DNA from: Carnobacterium sp. 17-4 | GTDB lineage: Bacteria > Bacillota > Bacilli > Lactobacillales > Carnobacteriaceae | Assembly: GCF_000195575.1 (NCBI RefSeq) | Contig: NC_015391.1 | Location: 798,501 to 862,500 of the forward strand | DNA: 64,000 nucleotides | Direction: 5' to 3' | Shown: positions 10,480-20,097 of the stretch, piece after piece | Numbering within the stretch: position 1 is the first letter of the stretch | Layout: each line of letters begins with the position of its first letter | Notes under the pieces: generated by a model | Told to the model about the DNA's origin: nothing | The model's database searches: none | The model's input: only the letters and a program-made list of their open reading frames with translations | Made by a program: the position numbers and the translations under genes

Positions 10480-11342
10480 AAATAATCGTACCAGGAACAA
10501 CGTCTAACTTGGGTCCCGGTTTTGATTCATGCGGGTTAGCTTTAAACCTCTATTTGACATTAAAAATAGGAGCTGAAACTGACAGTTGGATCATTCATCA
10601 CCAGCTTGGAGAAAGTATACCAAAGGATGAAACGAATCTTATTATCCAAACGGCTTTGTCTCTAGTTCCAACTCTTACGCCTAGAGAGTTATGGATGGAA
10701 AGTGAGATTCCTGCAACACGCGGATTAGGAAGCAGCTCAGCAGCTATTATTGCAGGTATTGAAATGGCTAACCAATTAGCTGGCTTACAGTTAAGTGATA
10801 AGGATAGAGTAACTCTGGCTTCTAATTTAGAAGGGCATCCAGATAATGCTGCGCCCGCTATTCTGGGCGATTTCGTAGTAGCCAGCAAAATTCAAGATTC
10901 TGTTTATGCAGTGAAACACACTTTCCCAGATACGGGTATCTTAGCGGTTATTCCAACCGATGAATTATTAACCAAAGAAAGTCGAGATGTGTTGCCAAAA
11001 ACGCTAAATTATGCGCAAGCTGTACAAGCCAGTTCTATCAGCAATGTAATGATTGCAGCAGTCTTAGCGAATAATCTGAATTTAGCAGGAGAAATGATGG
11101 GCAATGATTTGTGGCATGAAAACTACCGTAAAGATTTGGTGCCTCATCTATCTCGAATTCGGAGTCTAGCCAAAAATAATGGAGCTTATGCTACCTTTTT
11201 AAGCGGCGCAGGATCAACGGTATTAATTTTAGTACCTTATTCGAAGTTAAAAGAGCTAGAGCAACTATTAAAAGAGATTTTTACAGATGCAGATGTACGA
11301 CAATTTAGTGTTGAACGAGAAGGTATCCAAGTAAAAAAATAA
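10476..11342 (+). CDS. thrB: homoserine kinase
   Basis: GHMP-family kinase that phosphorylates homoserine with ATP, giving the threonine synthase substrate. The 288 residues show the N-terminal [18 protein letters not shown], the ATP-binding glycine/serine loop [14 protein letters not shown] and the C-terminal [12 protein letters not shown]. It begins within the last four bases of thrC and ends inside the base of the operon terminator. Confidence 0.97.
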   Translation: MKIIVPGTTSNLGPGFDSCGLALNLYLTLKIGAETDSWIIHHQLGESIPKDETNLIIQTALSLVPTLTPRELWMESEIPATRGLGSSSAAIIAGIEMANQLAGLQLSDKDRVTLASNLEGHPDNAAPAILGDFVVASKIQDSVYAVKHTFPDTGILAVIPTDELLTKESRDVLPKTLNYAQAVQASSISNVMIAAVLANNLNLAGEMMGNDLWHENYRKDLVPHLSRIRSLAKNNGAYATFLSGAGSTVLILVPYSKLKELEQLLKEIFTDADVRQFSVEREGIQVKK

Positions 11343-11382
11343 ATCAAAAAAGTCAGAACTTTGTGTTCTGACTTTTTTGATT
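11342..11382 (+). terminator. hom-thrC-thrB terminator
   Basis: 18-bp perfect stem (AATCAAAAAAGTCAGAAC) with a 5-nt loop; the T-run is part of the 3' arm. The stem starts at the last base of the thrB stop codon. Confidence 0.9.
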
Positions 11383-11529
11383 GGGGCTATAATTTTTCAA
11401 AAAGACTATAGGTTTCTGGTAATGCTATGTTTCTATACAAGCAAAGCCGTTCGTTTAATAAATTTATAAAACAGAAAATCTTTTTTATAAATAACTTTTT
11501 CATCACTTAAATTATTTGAAAATACAAAC

Positions 11530-12171
11530 TTAAAGTTCGCCGACTATTTTTGAACCATGTAATTCTGTAACGTCAAGGTATTGTTGGATAGCATTTGCAT
11601 TTTCATTAGTGATGCCTCCGCCAGGAAGAATAAGAATACGATCTTTCGCGTAATCAACTAATTCTTTAAGGTGAGGAAGCGTTTCTTCAATAGGCAAACT
11701 CAAATCTCCACCATGAGTTAAAATTCTTTGGACACCATGTTCAACTAACCAATCAATAGCTTCAAATTGTTTTTCAACGGGTATAGCATCGAAAGCCATA
11801 TGAAACGTTACTTGTAGTCCGTAGGCTTCTTCTAGTAATTGTTCCATGGCATCTTCATCAATCAATTGATCATTGGTCAAACAACCTAATACAATGCCAT
11901 CTAATCCTAAATTACGCGCTTCAATAATGTCATAGCCCATAATCTTCAGTTCGCTATCATTATAAACAAAATCACCTGAACGAGGACGAATCATAGCCAT
12001 TAATGGAATCATTTTTTCAGCACAATAAGCGGCTGCTTCATGCATAACGCCCTTGCTGACAGTCGTTCCCCCACTAATCAAGTAATCACATAATTCAATT
12101 CTGGTTGCTCCTTGAGCAATGGCTTTAGGAATAAAACTATAATTTTCTAAACATACTTCTTTTAAATACAT
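11530..12171 (-). CDS. cutC: CutC family protein
   Basis: TIM-barrel protein of 213 residues linked to copper handling; its enzymatic activity is not settled. Recognisable are the N-terminal KEVCLENY, the segment RIELCDYLISGGTT, MIRPRSGDFVYND, and VTFHMAFDAI with RILTHGGD and ILPGGGITNEN near the C-terminus. It is a little shorter than many members (about 210-250). AAAGGAG precedes the start at good spacing. It stands alone, convergent to the threonine operon with about 150 nt between the terminator and its stop, in which I see no other gene. Confidence 0.93.
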   Translation of the reverse strand: MYLKEVCLENYSFIPKAIAQGATRIELCDYLISGGTTVSKGVMHEAAAYCAEKMIPLMAMIRPRSGDFVYNDSELKIMGYDIIEARNLGLDGIVLGCLTNDQLIDEDAMEQLLEEAYGLQVTFHMAFDAIPVEKQFEAIDWLVEHGVQRILTHGGDLSLPIEETLPHLKELVDYAKDRILILPGGGITNENANAIQQYLDVTELHGSKIVGEL

Positions 12172-12294
12172 TTTTATAAACTCCTTTTAAGTGGATGTGG
12201 TAAATTGCTGATTCTTTAATCGCTTATTTCATGGTGTAACAATCATTAGTATAGCAAAAAAAAACTAAATTGTTCTATGAAATTCGTAAGATAA

Positions 12295-12323
12295 TTGAAA
12301 CTAAAGAATGTCTTCGCTATAAT
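12295..12323 (+). promoter_or_regulatory. promoter of aspartokinase gene
   Basis: TTGAAA (12295-12300), 17 bp, TATAAT (12318-12323). The transcript leader would be about 90 nt; I see no lysine riboswitch or T-box in it. Confidence 0.82.
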
Positions 12324-12421
12324 AAAGCAGAAATACTAAATCAAAAGTTTTTTTAATTTAAATACGAACGTAAGAATCAGATAGTTTTTTACAGATAAAC
12401 AGATTTAAAGGATGGTAAATA

Positions 12422-13621
12422 ATGAAAATTTTAATTCAAAAATTTGGCGGTACATCAGTTAAAAATGAAGAAAGTCGATTAGCAGCTGAAAAACACATCG
12501 AACATGCTGTTTCATTAGGCTATAAAGTAATTGTTGTTGTATCTGCTATTGGAAGAATGGGCGATCCATATGCAACAGATTCTTTATTGAATTTGATTGA
12601 TGGAGAAAAAAGCTATTTAGACCTTAGAGAGCGAGACATGCTGTTGTCCGTTGGAGAGACAATCTCAACAGCTGTTTTTACAAATCAATTAAAAAAGAAT
12701 GGCATCAATGCAGTTGGTTTAACGGGACAAAGCGCTGGTATTCGAACAAATGAAGATTACGGACAAGCAAAGGTGATAAGGGTCGATACTGCAACAATAA
12801 ATGAGCAATTTAAAACAAAAGATGTAACTGTAGTAGCTGGTTTTCAAGGAGTAAGCGAAAATGGAAATATCACAACAATTGGTCGCGGCGGTAGTGATAC
12901 GACTGCTGCCTTGTTAGGCGCTGCATTTAAAGCAGAAAGCATTGATATTTTTACAGATGTTTCTGGAATGATGACAGCAGATCCTAGATTAGTGGAAAAT
13001 GCTCAATTTTTACAGGTCGTAAGTTATAATGAAGTTAGTAATATGGCTCATGAAGGAGCAAAAGTCATTGATCCGAGAGCGGTTGAAATCGCACAACAAG
13101 CAGGGATACCGGTTCGGATCCGTTCAACTTATGAAACTGTAACAGATGTGGGAACACTGATCACACATTCAGAAGACCGAAACATTCCACAACGGCTAGT
13201 GACAGGAATTGCTCATGTACCTCATTTAGTACAATTTACGATTGAAACAAATGAAAAGCTACAGGAGTCATTGTTCAATCTCTTAGCGCAATCCGGCTTT
13301 AGTTTGGATTTCATTAATATATTCCCTGGGAAAATCGTTTTCACTTTACCACAACAGATTAGTGAAAATGCAAAACAATTATTGGATGAACAAAGCGTTA
13401 TCTATACGACTCACGAAAATTGTGCGAAGGTAGCAATTGTAGGTGCAGGAATAACAGGAGTCCCAGGTGTGACTGCTAAAATTGTAACAGCAATGGCAAA
13501 ATTGAACATACCCATCTATCAATCTGCCGACAGCTATACAACCATTTGGATTCTTATTGAAGAAAAAAACTTGAAACTAGCATTGAATGAACTTCATGAA
13601 GTTTTTTTGCAAATAAATTAA
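12422..13621 (+). CDS. dapG: aspartate kinase (DapG/aspartokinase I type)
   Basis: Phosphorylates aspartate, the first step to DAP/lysine, threonine and methionine. The 399 residues closely follow Bacillus DapG: QKFGGTSVKNEE at the N-terminus, VVVSAIGRMGDPYATDSLL, the catalytic/nucleotide loop TTIGRGGSDTTAALLGAA, TDVSGMMTADPR, and two C-terminal ACT domains (from about residue 260) ending with ADSYTTIWILI. The Bacillus DapG enzyme is feedback-inhibited by meso-DAP; the same here is inference, though it fits the DAP-type wall. A clear sigma-A promoter and AAAGGATG precede it. It is monocistronic and lies apart from the threonine operon. Confidence 0.93.
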   Translation: MKILIQKFGGTSVKNEESRLAAEKHIEHAVSLGYKVIVVVSAIGRMGDPYATDSLLNLIDGEKSYLDLRERDMLLSVGETISTAVFTNQLKKNGINAVGLTGQSAGIRTNEDYGQAKVIRVDTATINEQFKTKDVTVVAGFQGVSENGNITTIGRGGSDTTAALLGAAFKAESIDIFTDVSGMMTADPRLVENAQFLQVVSYNEVSNMAHEGAKVIDPRAVEIAQQAGIPVRIRSTYETVTDVGTLITHSEDRNIPQRLVTGIAHVPHLVQFTIETNEKLQESLFNLLAQSGFSLDFINIFPGKIVFTLPQQISENAKQLLDEQSVIYTTHENCAKVAIVGAGITGVPGVTAKIVTAMAKLNIPIYQSADSYTTIWILIEEKNLKLALNELHEVFLQIN

Positions 13622-13701
13622 ATGAAAAAAATGTAGCTGTTCTTTATAAGTATAAAATAAATCTGCCACATGAGAATTAGCCTAAAAAAGACCGCTAATG
13701 A

Positions 13702-13729
13702 TTGTTTTTTTAATAATTTGGCGTATAAT
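13702..13729 (+). promoter_or_regulatory. promoter of the yqeG-yqeM cluster
   Basis: TTGTTT (13702-13707), 16 bp, TATAAT (13724-13729). Its transcript would start about 12 nt before the hairpin at 13748. Confidence 0.7.
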
Positions 13730-13747
13730 TAAGTAAATAGTAAACTT

Positions 13748-13773
13748 TAGGAGTACTGTAAGAGGTACTCCTA
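13748..13773 (+). other. 5'-leader hairpin upstream of yqeG
   Basis: Perfect 9-bp stem TAGGAGTAC / GTACTCCTA with an 8-nt loop, followed by TTTTAAT. It lies near the predicted 5' end of the yqeG transcript and 22 nt before the start codon. It may stabilise the mRNA or act as a weak attenuator; the arm GGAG could also mask a Shine-Dalgarno-like sequence. Confidence 0.6.
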
Positions 13774-13795
13774 TTTTAATGATTAGGGTGAAAAA

Positions 13796-14341
13796 ATGTT
13801 AAAGATATTTAAACCGACTTATATGGTAGAAGCGATTTACCATATAACACCAGAACAATTGAAAGAACAAAATGTTAAAGCTATCCTAACAGACTTGGAC
13901 AATACTTTGATTGCATGGAATAATCCGGATGGGACTGAAGAGTTGATTGAATGGATTAGTCTTATGGAAGAAGCCGGTATTCCTGTAGTGATTCTTTCTA
14001 ATAACAAAGCAACACGTGTGGAGCGAGTTGCAAAAGTATTACGACTAGACTATGTTTCTAGAGCTTTAAAACCAACAACGATTGGATTTAAAAGAGCGAG
14101 TAAAAAATTAAATCTATCCACTGATGAGATTATTATGGTCGGCGATCAGATTATGACGGATATTTGGGGAGCAAACCTTGCTGGGATACGTAATGTATTA
14201 GTAAAACCGATAATAAATACAGATGCTTGGAATACTCGACTTAACCGTTTTATGGAGCTGCATATTATGAGATATATGATCAAAAAAGATCCAACTATGA
14301 GATGGAGGAAGTCAATAAATGACGACAAAAGAATTAAATAA
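13796..14341 (+). CDS. yqeG: YqeG family HAD-type phosphatase
   Basis: HAD superfamily subfamily IIIA phosphatase of 181 residues. The nucleophile motif is AILTDLDNTLIAWNN (first Asp nucleophile), motif II is VILSNN, and the acidic motif is MVGDQIMTDIWGAN. YqeG proteins are conserved in Firmicutes beside yqeH; their physiological substrate is not known. The C-terminus is basic. It overlaps yqeH by 23 nt in another frame, so yqeH translation is probably coupled. It heads the cluster that runs to the methyltransferase gene. Confidence 0.93.
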   Translation: MLKIFKPTYMVEAIYHITPEQLKEQNVKAILTDLDNTLIAWNNPDGTEELIEWISLMEEAGIPVVILSNNKATRVERVAKVLRLDYVSRALKPTTIGFKRASKKLNLSTDEIIMVGDQIMTDIWGANLAGIRNVLVKPIINTDAWNTRLNRFMELHIMRYMIKKDPTMRWRKSINDDKRIK

Positions 14342-15452
14342 TGAGGAAGAAATCCGTTGTATAGGGTGCGGAGCTATTATTCAAACAACAGACAAAGAAG
14401 CTGTAGGATATACACCAGCTTCAGCCTTAGAAAAAGGGTTAGAAAAAGGTGAAGTCTATTGTCAACGCTGTTTCAGATTACGCCATTATAATGAAATCCA
14501 AGATGTTCAATTGACTGATGATGATTTTCTGAAATTGTTAAATGAACTGGGTTCGGAAGATGCATTAATCGTGAACGTAATTGATATCTTTGACTTCAAT
14601 GGCAGTTTGATACCTGGACTACACCGTTTTGTTGGGAAAAATCCAGTATTGTTAGTTGGGAATAAAGTAGACTTACTTCCTAAATCATTGAAGCGTGGTA
14701 AAATGACGCAATGGTTACGTGAACGGGCTCATGAAGAAGGGTTGCGTCCAGAAGATGTTTTACTAACGAGCGCCATGAAACCTGCTGAGATGGAAATCTT
14801 GCTTGATGCTATTGAGAAACATCGTAAAGGACGTGATGTATTTGTAGTTGGGGTTACCAATGTTGGGAAATCGACATTAATCAACCAAATCATTAAGTCA
14901 ACTGCTGGCGTACAAGATTTGATTACGACTTCTCAATTTCCTGGAACAACACTTGATCGGATAGAAATTCCGTTAGATGATGGCAAAAATTTAATTGATA
15001 CACCAGGAATTATCCATCGTCATCAAATGGCTCATGTTTTAGGAGACAAAGATTTGAAGTTGATTGCACCTAAAAAAGAGATCAAACCAATTGTTTATCA
15101 ATTAAATGAAGGACAAACTTTATTTTTTGGTGGAGTAGCTCGTTTTGATTACTTAAAAGGAGCAAGACATTCATTTACTTGCTTTGTGTCTAATGATTTG
15201 AATATACACCGTACTAAATTAGAAAAAGCGGATGAATTGTATCAAAAACAAGTAGGTAAACTATTGCAACCGCCTCGTGAAGATGAGGTTGATGGATTCC
15301 CTGAATTGGTTCGATTTGAATTTTCCGTTAAAGAAAAAGCTGACATAGTCTTTGCAGGCCTTGGTTGGGTAACAGTTAATGAGCCTGGATGTGTCGTAGC
15401 TGGATGGGCACCAAAAGGAATAGATGTTCTTATCCGAAAATCTTTAATATAA
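14319..15452 (+). CDS. yqeH: ribosome biogenesis GTPase YqeH
   Basis: Circularly permuted GTPase of 377 residues needed for 30S subunit assembly. The N-terminal zinc finger CIGCGAIIQ with CQRC is followed by the permuted order of G motifs: G4 NKVD (about residue 125), then G1 GVTNVGKST (about 185) and G3 DTPG (about 225). The C-terminal domain is the RNA/protein-binding region. GGAGG precedes the start inside the end of yqeG. It is followed by yhbY, another ribosome-assembly factor. Confidence 0.97.
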   Translation: MTTKELNNEEEIRCIGCGAIIQTTDKEAVGYTPASALEKGLEKGEVYCQRCFRLRHYNEIQDVQLTDDDFLKLLNELGSEDALIVNVIDIFDFNGSLIPGLHRFVGKNPVLLVGNKVDLLPKSLKRGKMTQWLRERAHEEGLRPEDVLLTSAMKPAEMEILLDAIEKHRKGRDVFVVGVTNVGKSTLINQIIKSTAGVQDLITTSQFPGTTLDRIEIPLDDGKNLIDTPGIIHRHQMAHVLGDKDLKLIAPKKEIKPIVYQLNEGQTLFFGGVARFDYLKGARHSFTCFVSNDLNIHRTKLEKADELYQKQVGKLLQPPREDEVDGFPELVRFEFSVKEKADIVFAGLGWVTVNEPGCVVAGWAPKGIDVLIRKSLI

Positions 15453-15506
15453 TAAACTAGAAATAAAGTAGAAGAGATCACTATGGTCTTAATGGAGTGA
15501 ATAAAA

Positions 15507-15821
15507 ATGAAGTTAACAGGTAAACAAAAACGTTTTTTAAGAAGCAAAGCACATCATCTAAATCCTATCTTTCAAATTGGGAAAAATGGTTTGAATAAAG
15601 AAGTTATCGTACAAATTAATGAAGCTCTAGAAAAAAGAGAATTAATCAAAGTAGGATTATTACAAAATACAGATGAAGTAGCTGAAGATGTTGCAGCTGT
15701 TCTTGAGCAAGAAATCGGCTGTGATGCAGTACAAATCATTGGTCGTGTTATTGTGTTATTTAAGAAATCTAATCAAGAAAAATATCAACGTATTTCAAAT
15801 GAAATTCCACGAGCAAAATAA
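15507..15821 (+). CDS. yhbY: ribosome assembly RNA-binding protein YhbY/YqeI (CRM domain)
   Basis: A 104-residue CRM-domain protein that binds pre-50S particles. The family pattern LTGKQKRFLRSKAHHLNPIF, then QIGKNGLN (the GxxG loop region), and the late VIVLFKKS strand are visible. TGGAGTG precedes the start. It lies between yqeH and nadD, the standard order in Firmicutes. Confidence 0.96.
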   Translation: MKLTGKQKRFLRSKAHHLNPIFQIGKNGLNKEVIVQINEALEKRELIKVGLLQNTDEVAEDVAAVLEQEIGCDAVQIIGRVIVLFKKSNQEKYQRISNEIPRAK

Positions 15822-15865
15822 TAAACCGTTTAGTTAGTATATTTTTGGGAAGAAAGGTGATTAGC

Positions 15866-16510
15866 TTGAAAAGGCAATCTTTTTCTAATAGTAGAACTCA
15901 ATTAGCAACAGAAATTGAATTTGACATCCAACCAAAAAAAAGAGTTGGTATTCTTGGGGGGACGTTCAATCCTCCTCATATCGGACACTTGATTATTGCG
16001 GATCAAGTTTGTCATCAATTGGGGTTAGAAAAAATCTATTTCATGCCAAGTGCAAATCCGCCACATCAAGATGAAAAAAAAGCAATTGAAGCCAATCATA
16101 GACTTCGTATGGTTGAATTAGCCATCGAAGGCAATCAAAGATTTGATGTTGAAAAAGCAGAAATTGAACGTGGTGGAAAAAGTTACACCTATGATACAAT
16201 AGTGAAATTGAAGGAAGAACATCCGGATACAGATTATTATTTTATTATTGGTGGAGATATGGTGGAGTACTTACCAAAATGGTATAAAATAGAAGAATTG
16301 GCTCAGCTTGTAGAGTTTGTGGGAGTTAATCGCCCAGGATACAACCTTCTTAGTCCTTATCCAATTATTTGGGTAGATGTACCTTCAATGGATATCAGTT
16401 CTACTTCCTTGCGCAAAAATTTAGAAATGAACTGTCCAGTAAACTATTTAATCCCTAGAAAAACGCTAGAGTATATTTGGCGCGAAGGGTTGTATCAAAA
16501 TGGAAGATAA
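15866..16510 (+). CDS. nadD: nicotinate-nucleotide adenylyltransferase
   Basis: Transfers AMP to nicotinic acid mononucleotide to form deamido-NAD. The 214 residues contain the nucleotidyltransferase motif GGTFNPPHIGHL, PSANPPHQ, and the C-terminal SSTSLR motif (ISSTxxR type). A stretch of about 25 residues precedes the core, longer than in Bacillus NadD. The start is taken as TTG at 15866 because AAAGGTG sits 6 nt upstream; a further TTG seven codons upstream has no such site. The end overlaps yqeK by 11 nt. Confidence 0.93.
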   Translation: MKRQSFSNSRTQLATEIEFDIQPKKRVGILGGTFNPPHIGHLIIADQVCHQLGLEKIYFMPSANPPHQDEKKAIEANHRLRMVELAIEGNQRFDVEKAEIERGGKSYTYDTIVKLKEEHPDTDYYFIIGGDMVEYLPKWYKIEELAQLVEFVGVNRPGYNLLSPYPIIWVDVPSMDISSTSLRKNLEMNCPVNYLIPRKTLEYIWREGLYQNGR

Positions 16511-17108
16511 AATGAATCAATTAATGTATTCGAAAAAATACACAACTCTTACAAGAAACGAATTGATTCAAGCTGTTCAAAATCAAATGAGTAGAAAAAG
16601 GTTTCAGCATGTTTTAGGTGTAGAGCAAGCGGCTATTCAATTAGCAGAAAAATATGGTGCCTCAACTGAAGCAGCCAGTATTGCGGCGTTAACGCATGAT
16701 TACGCAAAAGAACGTAGCGACAAAGAGATGCAAGATTTAATTTATCGTGAACAGTTTGATTTAGAAATGCTTGAATACGGAAGCAATATTTGGCACGGAC
16801 CATTAGGTGCATTTTTAGTAGAACATGAATTAGGAATATCTGATCCAGATATTCTAAATGCTATTAGACATCACACAATAGGTGCAGAAAAAATGACTGT
16901 TTTAGAACAAGTTATTTACGTTGCTGATTATATCGAACCTGGTAGAAATTTTCCTAGTGTAGAAAATGCTCGGAAAATTGCAGCAGAAAATCTACAAGCA
17001 GCAGTTCAATATGAAACAAAACAAACCTTGCAACATTTGATTGAAAAAAATAGAAAAATTTATCCAAAAACAATTGCTACTTATAATAAATGGGTAGCAA
17101 ATCCTTAG
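16500..17108 (+). CDS. yqeK: HD-domain hydrolase YqeK (bis(5'-nucleosyl)-tetraphosphatase, symmetrical type)
   Basis: HD-superfamily metal hydrolase of 202 residues; the family cleaves Ap4A symmetrically to ADP in Firmicutes. The metal-binding pattern is present: H in RFQHVLGVEQ, the HD pair in ALTHDYAKE, and H in IWHGPLGA and IRHHTIGAE, plus a conserved YVADYIEPGR. The start is inside the end of nadD; an AAGGG lies about 10 nt upstream, and an ATG four codons on (16512) is an alternative. Part of the yqeG cluster. Confidence 0.94.
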   Translation: MEDKMNQLMYSKKYTTLTRNELIQAVQNQMSRKRFQHVLGVEQAAIQLAEKYGASTEAASIAALTHDYAKERSDKEMQDLIYREQFDLEMLEYGSNIWHGPLGAFLVEHELGISDPDILNAIRHHTIGAEKMTVLEQVIYVADYIEPGRNFPSVENARKIAAENLQAAVQYETKQTLQHLIEKNRKIYPKTIATYNKWVANP

Positions 17109-17118
17109 GAGGAACAAC

Positions 17119-17475
17119 ATGGTAACTGAAAGCATAGAATTAGTAGAATTGATCGTAAAAGCAGCAGATGATAAAAGAGCAGAGGACATCATTGCAATGG
17201 ATGTTAGCAAAATTTCTATTTTAGCAGATTATTTTATTGTTATGCACGGTAATAGTGAAAAACAAGTTAAAGCTATCTCTGAAGAAATTATTGATAAAGC
17301 TGAAGAAGCTGGAATTGACGTAAGAAGAGTTGAAGGACGTGATTCATCTAAATGGTTGCTAATTGACCTTGGAGATGTCGTTGTCCATGTTTTCCACTAT
17401 TCAGAACGTTCATTTTATAATCTTGAAAAATTATGGAGTGATGCTCCGTTGGTAGACATCACTAAGATGGTCTAA
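17119..17475 (+). CDS. rsfS: ribosomal silencing factor RsfS
   Basis: A 118-residue DUF143 protein that binds ribosomal protein L14 and blocks subunit joining during starvation. Typical segments are KAADDKRAEDIIAMDVS, ADYFIVMHGNSEKQV and VHVFHYSERSFYNLEKLWSD. AGGAGG precedes the start. It sits between yqeK and the methyltransferase gene, as usual. Confidence 0.96.
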   Translation: MVTESIELVELIVKAADDKRAEDIIAMDVSKISILADYFIVMHGNSEKQVKAISEEIIDKAEEAGIDVRRVEGRDSSKWLLIDLGDVVVHVFHYSERSFYNLEKLWSDAPLVDITKMV

Positions 17476-17480
17476 ATTCA

Positions 17481-18215
17481 ATGAGTTATCAAACATTTGC
17501 ACAAGTATATGATGCGATTATGGATGAAACCCTTTATGATCGTTGGGGGCAATTTGTTGATAAGCACCTTCAAAATAAAAAAACGAATGTGTTGGAACTT
17601 GCTTGTGGGACGGGTGCGTTAGCTGTAGCACTTTCTAAAAGAGGCTACACTGTAACAGGACTAGATTTATCTGACAACATGTTGAGTTTAGCCAATGAAC
17701 GAGCAATGGCAGAAAAAATAGACCTACCTTTAATTCAAGCAGACATGATGGAACTATCTGAAATTGGTCAGTATGAAGCTGTTACATGTTTTTCAGATTC
17801 ATTATGTTACATGCCAAATGAGGAAGCTGTATTAAAAGTTTTCCAACAAGTATATAATGTATTAACAGAATCAGGAACGTTTTTGTTTGATGTTCATTCG
17901 ACTTATCAAACGGATACCGTATTTCCAGGATATATGTTTAACGACCAATCTGAAGAAATTAGTTTTTTATGGAAAAGTTATGCGGGTGAAGTACCTCATT
18001 CTGTCGAGCATGACCTGACATTCTTTGTTTATGATGAAGAATTAGATCTTTATGAACGTTACGATGAAACGCATAATGAACGGACTTATTCAATCGAACA
18101 GTACAAAGATATGCTTTCAAAAGCTGGCTTTTCTTCAATTGAAGTAAGTGCTGATTTTGGAGATGCTGAAGTAATTGAAGAAAGTCCACGTTGGTTTTTT
18201 GTTTGTACGAAATAA
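17481..18215 (+). CDS. yqeM: class I SAM-dependent methyltransferase (YqeM type)
   Basis: A 244-residue Rossmann-fold methyltransferase. SAM-binding motif I is VLELACGTGALAVAL, followed by the acidic TGLDLSDNML and motif QADMMEL. The substrate of YqeM proteins is not known. The start codon lies 5 nt after the rsfS stop; no strong Shine-Dalgarno is visible, so translation is probably coupled to rsfS. A terminator downstream closes the cluster that began with yqeG. Confidence 0.92.
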   Translation: MSYQTFAQVYDAIMDETLYDRWGQFVDKHLQNKKTNVLELACGTGALAVALSKRGYTVTGLDLSDNMLSLANERAMAEKIDLPLIQADMMELSEIGQYEAVTCFSDSLCYMPNEEAVLKVFQQVYNVLTESGTFLFDVHSTYQTDTVFPGYMFNDQSEEISFLWKSYAGEVPHSVEHDLTFFVYDEELDLYERYDETHNERTYSIEQYKDMLSKAGFSSIEVSADFGDAEVIEESPRWFFVCTK

Positions 18216-18247
18216 ATGGCTTATAAATGAAACCTTTTTAATGGAAA

Positions 18248-18281
18248 ACAGAAAAATCGATTAGGATTTTTCTGTTTTTTT
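18248..18281 (+). terminator. terminator of the yqeG-yqeM cluster
   Basis: 11-bp perfect stem (ACAGAAAAATC), 6-nt loop, then a T-run. Confidence 0.92.
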
Positions 18282-18313
18282 ACATAATGATTTCTATCGA
18301 AAGGAGAGATACA

Positions 18314-20083
18314 TTGTTAACAAAGGCTTATCATGTGCTCCAAGAGACATATGGATTTACAGAATTTAAAACAGGACAAAAAGAAGTCATTGAAAAAGTT
18401 TTACAAGGAAAAGATACGTTAGCAATTATGCCAACAGGCGGGGGGAAATCCCTTTGTTACCAAATTCCTTCTCTAGTCTTTGAAGGAGTAACAATAGTTG
18501 TTTCACCACTTATTTCATTGATGAAGGATCAAGTAGATGCGTTAACAGAAGTAGGTATATCGGCTACTTATTTAAATAGTACGTTAACTGCTGCAGAGAT
18601 GAATGTGCGATTGAAAAAGGCAGTCAATGGAGACTATAAATTGATTTATGTTGCTCCTGAGCGATTCCAAACGGAAGAAATTTTTTACTTGATGCATACT
18701 ATAAATATTTCAATGATAGCTATCGATGAAGCGCATTGTATTTCTCAATGGGGGCATGATTTTAGGCCAAGTTACTTGTCTTTAGGAGAATCAATCCAAC
18801 AATTGGATTATCGACCTATCGTGTTAGCTTTAACAGCTACGGCAACACCTATTGTCTCAAACGATATTTTAAATTTATTAGGTATTCTTTCTGATAATCG
18901 AGTGAAAACGGGGTTTGAGCGTGATAATCTAGCTTTTCAAGTCATTAAAGGGCAAGAACGCAACCGTTTCTTATTGGATTATTTAACAGTGAATAAAGGG
19001 CAATCTGGGATTGTCTATGCTAGCACACGAAAAGAAGTGGAGCGGATCTATGAACTGCTGAATGCCAAAAAAATTAAGGCTGGTAAGTATCATGGTGGGT
19101 TAAAAGAAGATGAACGTAACAGCTGGCAAGAAAAATTTCTATATGATGAAGTAACGGTAATGGTCGCCACAAATGCATTTGGTATGGGAATTGATAAAAG
19201 CAATGTCCGTTTTGTTATTCATTATCAGATCCCAAAAAATATTGAAGCTTATTACCAAGAAGCTGGACGCGCGGGTAGAGATGGACTGCCAAGTGATGCA
19301 ATTTTATTATTTTCTCCTCAAGATATGCAAATTCAGAAATTCTTTATCGACCAATCAGAGATGACGGAAGAATTAAAAAATCAAGAATACCGAAAATTAA
19401 GAGAAATGGCCCAGTATGGATCAACTCAAATTTGTTTGCAGCGGTACATTGTTGAATATTTTGGTGATAACTGTGAGGATTGTGGAAGATGCAGCAACTG
19501 TTTAGATGATCGTGAAGTTGCAGACATTACGTTAGAGACTCAAAAAGTATTATCCTGTGTTAAGCGGATGGGCCAAACGTATGGAAAATCGCTTATCATG
19601 AAAGTATTGACTGGCTCAAAAGATAAAAAAGTCACGCAATGGCATTTTGAAGATCTTTCAACTTATGGATTGATGAAAGGGGTGCCTCAAAAAGACGTGA
19701 CCCAATTGATTGATTATTTAACGGCTGAAAAATATTTAGCGCCTACTGACGGGCAATACCCCATTTTAAAATTAACCGAAAAAGCTGTTGCCGTTTTAAA
19801 AGGAGAACTGTCCGTTACCAGAAAACAAGCAAAAGTTGCACAAAAAGTAGCAGTAGACGATGCTTTATTCGATCAATTAAGAGAATTAAGACGTGCATTC
19901 GCAACGGAACAAAAGGTTCCACCGTATGTTATTTTCTCAGATGAAACATTGCACCAAATGTGTGTCTTAATGCCTCAAAACGAAACTGAAATGTTGACAG
20001 TAAAAGGTGTAGGAGAAAATAAACTAGAAAAATACGGAGAAGCTTTTTTAACCTGCTTAAAACAAGCTAAAGTAACAAGTTAA
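18314..20083 (+). CDS. recQ: ATP-dependent DNA helicase RecQ
   Basis: 3'-5' superfamily 2 helicase in recombination and replication repair. The 589 residues have motif [15 protein letters not shown], the DEAH box [17 protein letters not shown], motif [12 protein letters not shown], the zinc site CxxCxxC ([10 protein letters not shown]) after residue 370, the winged-helix RQC domain, and a C-terminal HRDC domain. The start is taken as TTG at 18314, 6 nt after AAGGAGAG; the ATG nine codons upstream lies before that ribosome site and has none of its own. Only about 30 nt separate the preceding terminator from it. Confidence 0.95.
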   Translation: MLTKAYHVLQETYGFTEFKTGQKEVIEKVLQGKDTLAIMPTGGGKSLCYQIPSLVFEGVTIVVSPLISLMKDQVDALTEVGISATYLNSTLTAAEMNVRLKKAVNGDYKLIYVAPERFQTEEIFYLMHTINISMIAIDEAHCISQWGHDFRPSYLSLGESIQQLDYRPIVLALTATATPIVSNDILNLLGILSDNRVKTGFERDNLAFQVIKGQERNRFLLDYLTVNKGQSGIVYASTRKEVERIYELLNAKKIKAGKYHGGLKEDERNSWQEKFLYDEVTVMVATNAFGMGIDKSNVRFVIHYQIPKNIEAYYQEAGRAGRDGLPSDAILLFSPQDMQIQKFFIDQSEMTEELKNQEYRKLREMAQYGSTQICLQRYIVEYFGDNCEDCGRCSNCLDDREVADITLETQKVLSCVKRMGQTYGKSLIMKVLTGSKDKKVTQWHFEDLSTYGLMKGVPQKDVTQLIDYLTAEKYLAPTDGQYPILKLTEKAVAVLKGELSVTRKQAKVAQKVAVDDALFDQLRELRRAFATEQKVPPYVIFSDETLHQMCVLMPQNETEMLTVKGVGENKLEKYGEAFLTCLKQAKVTS

Positions 20084-20097
20084 AGAGAGGTCTTTAA

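Noticed and set aside
12324-12421. Lysine riboswitch upstream of the aspartokinase gene
   Set aside because: The leader is under 100 nt, and no long structured element or terminator is present.
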